From NCBI GenBank assembly GCA_027576995.1, contig JANBQC010000166.1, positions 1-48,636 on the forward strand: a stretch of DNA of 48,636 nucleotides. Reading direction: 5' to 3'. Both the position numbers and the translations under genes were made by a program. Source of the stretch: Dimargaris cristalligena. Its lineage: Eukaryota > Kickxellomycota > Dimargaritomycetes > Dimargaritales > Dimargaritaceae. Below the pieces are notes generated by a model that was not told where the DNA came from, ran no database searches, and saw nothing but the letters and a program-made list of their open reading frames with translations. Shown in pieces: positions 46,229-48,636 of this stretch. Each line of letters begins with the position of its first letter. The stretch's first letter is position 1.

Positions 46229-47031
46229 CTGAATGGTCGAGCAAATGCGAAGGAAGAGCGGGGAATAGACACAACTAGTAAGAAGGGAGAGAAATAGTAG
46301 TTGCAATGGAAAGAGTGGGAGAGGGCTAGAGTGAAATGTACAAGGGTAGAGAAAGCTGAGAGACCAGAAGTAGGTGAGCGGTTGATAATGTATTTATTAC
46401 AGGTGAAAATGACCGCTCCCAGGGCCACAGCCAAAGCATATACTGTGGGTGGGATTGGCAGCTGAAAATTCGACAGGTCGTTTTTATATGCGCGGGGCGA
46501 GGAGAATACCACATGAATGGAGCAACTCAGTTGACATGCCGTATATATGTATGTAATAAGTTTCATGTGACCGGTGTTTCTCCTCTGGCTTATTGGAGGA
46601 CCCACAGATGCCGCATATAAGGAACACCGCACACAGCGCAAATCACCACCACCTTGTATGCCCTCCCTCCCCGTCATGTGAAAAGGGGAGCGGTACTCCT
46701 ACGGAAATATTGAATGGCCACCAAAGAATATGGGGCACATCGCACCGCTTGGGGACTATTCCTATCCTTATAACCCCGCTGAGTGGATGAGCTACCCTCT
46801 ACCAGATTGAAACTAACCAGAAAATTCCCTAACAAAGAAAAGGGGGTGAGGAGAAGCTACAGTAATTTACAATTAATCATGAACGGGTGGTAGAGGCTAA
46901 GTAGAGGCGATCAATGGAAGCACAGGATAAATATACTAGTCGAGGTGTTGCTGTCTTTCAAAGGTATAGGGACCACTCGTTGACGGAATGAAAAATAGCC
47001 GGCCAGGCAATATCACCATCTGTTATAATGG
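46229..47031. other. Promoter of acyl-CoA oxidase, no gene seen
   Basis: About 0.8 kb upstream of the acyl-CoA oxidase ATG and downstream of the next minus-strand gene. Open frames here look like chance. No convincing oleate-response element was identified by eye. Confidence 0.5.
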
Positions 47032-48267
47032 TCACTGGCTAGTCTCCGTGGCGTGTGGGGGCAAGTCCTTGGCCAGGAGTGCATTGGTCGGGAAGGCGAA
47101 GCAGTTTTGGGGTCGTAGAACCCCCCGGTACGCGGGTTCAGTGAGCGGGAGTTGCTCCATGGCCCGGTGCAGCTGGGCGGGGCTGGTCAAGGCACCGGCT
47201 CCCACTTGGGATAGCATAGCCCCTAAATGGGCCTCCAATGCCTGTGCCGTCTGACACTCGGTGGCCGTGGGGTTTTTGTAGTGATCGGAACCCAAGCGGG
47301 CATTCTGGAGCGACTCGAGTTTCATTAATAACAAGGCACCCCGGTCCAGGTGTTCCGTGGCCCGATGGGGGGCTTCCACGGGGGATTGCTTCTCTGGGCC
47401 GCGTAGGACAGCGTCCACATCGATACCAAGCGAGGCCAAAAGATGCTTGTCCAACTCGACACCATCGGTCGATTGTGACTGGAGTTCGGGCTGGTACTCC
47501 GCCATGAGAAACTCGATTTCATCAAAACTCAGCGTAGGCTCGTCCAGGGCCAACGGTGCCTCGACGGAAGGCTTAGATGCGGCTGGGGGTAGAACGGGAT
47601 CGACATTCACCTCCACCGGTCCGAGTAGAGCGTCTTGCGTGTCGTAGGTTGGGAAGCAAGAGCCGTAAATGCCGTATTTGGTAGTGCGGGCTATATCTAT
47701 GATCAGGTGGTGGATTGGATTAACAGAGGTTTATTAAGGTTGGTCGTTTAGCACAGCGATGTGCTCGTTAAGGGCCATTCTAAGTCTAGTAGCCAGTTGA
47801 CTTTTACGAAGTCGGGATGGGCTAGAAGTAGAGACCAGGGCTCCCGAATTCTTCCACCTGGTCTGGGACCAGGTTAACTAAAAACCCTTCACCATGCGAC
47901 GCGTAACTCCAAAGCTTACTAGAATACCCCCCCCTACCATCAACAGCGTGGCTCCCTCCCCCCTTTACCATTACCATTGGCATGGCTACTTACCGATTTT
48001 TTCGGTTGGTTGACTACCCGGATGTACCTGAACGGGCTTGAGTCGACTGAAGGGGTCGACGGAATCCAGGCTCGGCACGGTAGCAGGCTCCATGGGCGCG
48101 GCCGGATAGACCGCCAGCGTGCTAATCCCATCCGCCAAAGGAAGCTGCTGACCGGCCTTCAAGTCAATGGCATCAGTGAAAAGGTAGCCCATGGGGCCCG
48201 GACGCATGAGCGCCACCTTTCGCGTTGGACCCGATTTAGCTGGCGGAGTAGCAGTGGGTGTGGCCAT
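47032..48267 (-). CDS. Unknown 310-residue protein, faint BRD7/BRD9-tail similarity
   Basis: Two exons, 47994-48267 and 47032-47690, join in frame (donor GTAAGT, acceptor ATATAG) for 310 residues. The start chosen is MATPTATPPAKSG; an in-frame upstream ATG would add an unlikely hydrophobic leader. Recognisable pieces are RPGPMGYLFTDAIDL near the N-terminus, KYGIYGSCFPTYDT at the exon junction, an acidic middle, and the helix LLLMKLESLQNARLGS. The YG-x-Y-x-S-x-x-PTYD piece and the LQ-x-x-RL helix recall the region C-terminal to the bromodomain in BRD7/BRD9-type SWI/SNF subunits. There is no bromodomain here, so this is only a hint. Codons are G/C-ending and clearly coding. Confidence 0.6.
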
Positions 48268-48636
48268 TGTGAGAATTAAGTGGGTGGCAGAGGAAAGATG
48301 AGGGTTAAGGAGAATAATAAAAAAGCAAGCTTGAGTATGGTCTAGGCTAGGCCAATCTAGTAAAAGACTAACAAAAGGGTAATGGGACGACGGCAAAAGT
48401 TAAGGTGAACCGTAATAGTGTTTTAACAACAATGGGTTTGTGGAGCTAGCTCCTTCACTGTCTCCACTTGCGCCGCCTTGGAAGAAACCTATTAGCCGGA
48501 CTGGGAAGAACACCAACGTGGGAGGGGGGCGGTATTACAGCTACTGATTTCAGGGTCTAATTATCGTTAATAGATGCCGTCGACGTTTTGTTATTTATTG
48601 GCGATACTTATTTCGCACAATGGACAAGTCCACGGT
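48268..48636. other. Upstream region; possible next gene starts at window end
   Basis: Promoter side of the 310-residue gene. At 48620 an ATG with A at -3 and G at +4 opens MDKST... on the plus strand, with G/C-ending codons, and runs off the window. It could be the start of a divergent gene, but five codons are too few to claim it. Confidence 0.25.

Noticed and set aside
1..48636. CRISPR array, operon-like clusters or viral genes
   Set aside because: No regularly spaced direct repeats and no viral hallmark proteins; intron-containing nuclear eukaryotic genes throughout.

Overview
This window looks like nuclear DNA of a fungus, most likely an early-diverging one. Reasons: spliceosomal introns of about 150-390 nt with GTAAGT-type donors; a fungal-type TORC2 subunit (HbrB/Bit61 family); a RAVE-type Rav1 of about 2,000 residues; an intronless vacuolar-type amino acid permease; a peroxisomal acyl-CoA oxidase; and a STIL-like gene, a centriole-assembly family that I would not expect in yeasts or higher moulds. 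The exact lineage (for example Zoopagomycota or a zoosporic group) is inference. One sequencing gap (10818-10914) lies inside a small gene.

Layout: a 5'-clipped tRNA-Ser(AGA) (1-77); GPI11/PIG-F with 5 exons (666-2139, +); an AVT-like amino acid transporter (3847-5220, -); about 5.5 kb without a recognisable gene; a small membrane protein interrupted by the gap (about 10763-11046, -); RLP24 (11847-12564, -, 2 exons); an HbrB/Bit61-like protein (14252-16282, +); a 143-residue unknown (16935-17733, -, 3 exons); RAV1 (17919-24255, -, 2 exons, the short first exon recovered by hand); a gene-poor AT-rich stretch (24.3-28.7 kb); the STIL-like gene (28742-31864, -, 3 exons); condensin SMC2 (32980-38151, +, 9 exons); a gene-poor stretch; a secreted or membrane-targeted protein with an F-box-like segment (40850-42449, +, 2 exons); an isolated terminal exon (43678-43785, +); acyl-CoA oxidase with a C-terminal AKL (43915-46228, -, 3 exons); and a 310-residue protein with faint BRD7/BRD9-tail similarity (47032-48267, -, 2 exons).

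The genes are ordinary eukaryotic neighbours, not an operon. They cover GPI-anchor synthesis, amino acid transport, 60S ribosome assembly, TORC2 signalling, V-ATPase assembly, centriole or spindle-pole biology, chromosome condensation and peroxisomal beta-oxidation. The STIL-like gene is the most notable. It is visible only after its two large open frames and a short 5' exon are joined, and it lies divergently from SMC2. Exon chains were reconstructed by eye from frame continuity, splice sites and family resemblance; no searches were run. Several GC-rich, exon-like islands in the gene-poor stretches suggest further multi-exon genes that I could not assemble.
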